Source: Proteobacteria bacterium SG_bin6
Lineage (GTDB): Bacteria; Pseudomonadota; Alphaproteobacteria; Sphingomonadales; Sphingomonadaceae
Reading direction: 5' to 3'
Length of the DNA: 34,410 nt
NCBI GenBank assembly: GCA_002083435.1
Contig: LWDJ01000031.1
Span: 1-34,410 of the forward strand
The translations under genes and the position numbers were made by a program. Below the pieces are notes generated by a model. The model made no database searches and was not told where the DNA came from. It was given only the letters and a program-made list of their open reading frames with translations. How positions within the stretch are numbered: the stretch's first letter is position 1; every line of letters begins with the position of its first letter. Of this stretch, positions 34,172 through 34,410 are shown one piece after another.

Positions 34172-34410
34172 TCAAATCAACCCCTGCGCCCGCAGGCTCA
34201 CATGCCCCTGTCGCCCGATGATCAGGTGATCGTGCACGGCGATCCCCAGTTTCTTCGCGGCCTCGGCGATGCGGCGGGTGAGGTCGATATCGGCGCGGCT
34301 GGGGCTCGGGTCGCCGCCGGGGTGGTTGTGGACCAGGATGATCGCCGCCGATCCCAGCTGCATCGCGCGCTTCACTACTTCGCGCACATGCACCGCCGCC
34401 TCGTCGATCG
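34172..34410 (-). CDS. RadC family protein (JAB/MPN+ domain), 5' end missing
   Basis: The frame runs off the right edge, leaving about the last 79 residues. It contains the JAMM zinc motif HNHPGGDPSPSRADIDLT (His-x-His with the downstream Asp) and the following KLGIAVHDHLIIG and SLRAQGLI typical of RadC proteins. Despite the name, RadC-type JAB proteins have no proven role in recombination repair, and the substrate is not known. The N-terminal helix-hairpin-helix region would lie outside the window, so completeness cannot be judged. A 71-base gap separates it from the AT-rich gene. Confidence 0.9.
   Translation of the reverse strand, partial: IDEAAVHVREVVKRAMQLGSAAIILVHNHPGGDPSPSRADIDLTRRIAEAAKKLGIAVHDHLIIGRQGHVSLRAQGLI

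Overview
The window looks like ordinary chromosome from a high-GC alphaproteobacterium, most likely a sphingomonad (Sphingomonas or a close relative). This rests on protein families and on gene order. The order envC-like, S41 protease, dsbB-like and coq7 fits, as do a CobT with an acidic linker, a 180-kDa-type NAD-glutamate dehydrogenase, a TorF-type porin, a PAS_5-type protein, and GC-rich paired hairpins between genes. Genes are dense, with many GTGA, ATGA or TGATG junctions. There is one tRNA gene. I saw no rRNA, CRISPR array, transposase or prophage.

Positions 1-4001 hold a co-directional run: the end of an EnvC-like murein hydrolase activator, a CtpA-type S41 protease, a DsbB-like oxidoreductase, a Coq7-type ubiquinone hydroxylase, and a small exported protein with four cysteines. 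Positions 4065-6705 are the most interesting part. A GAAC-N7-GAAC sequence, the alphaproteobacterial LexA (SOS) operator pattern, ends 2 bases before a radical-SAM protein with a helix-hairpin-helix. That gene overlaps a gene fusing a DUF4130-type domain to a UdgX-type uracil-DNA-binding domain with the KRRIH loop. The pair looks like a damage-inducible DNA repair or modification unit whose reaction is unknown.

Positions 6727-9590 carry a small lipoprotein, a PfkB/adenosine kinase and a GCS2-type glutamate-cysteine ligase. Positions 9669-13922 carry cobT, a ribbon-helix-helix protein and a TonB-dependent siderophore receptor preceded by three Fur-like palindromes. A paired-hairpin element (13938-14068) separates the receptor from the 1539-residue glutamate dehydrogenase on the minus strand. 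Then come an exported amidohydrolase, a PAS-domain protein, tRNA-Thr(CGT), a phytanoyl-CoA-dioxygenase-like protein and a GH92 glycosidase.

Positions 25595-26460 hold a decayed Old Yellow Enzyme gene with a frameshift, a lost N-terminus and changed active-site residues. A TorF-like porin follows. The minus-strand unit at 27598-31215 encodes an iron-sulfur bacterial photolyase/cryptochrome, a mercaptopyruvate sulfurtransferase and a cystathionine beta-lyase. The right end has queF, purB, an exported EF-hand protein, an unusually AT-rich unknown gene that may be imported, and the end of a RadC-like gene that runs off the window.

All calls come from reading the sequence and from family knowledge. 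No database search was run.
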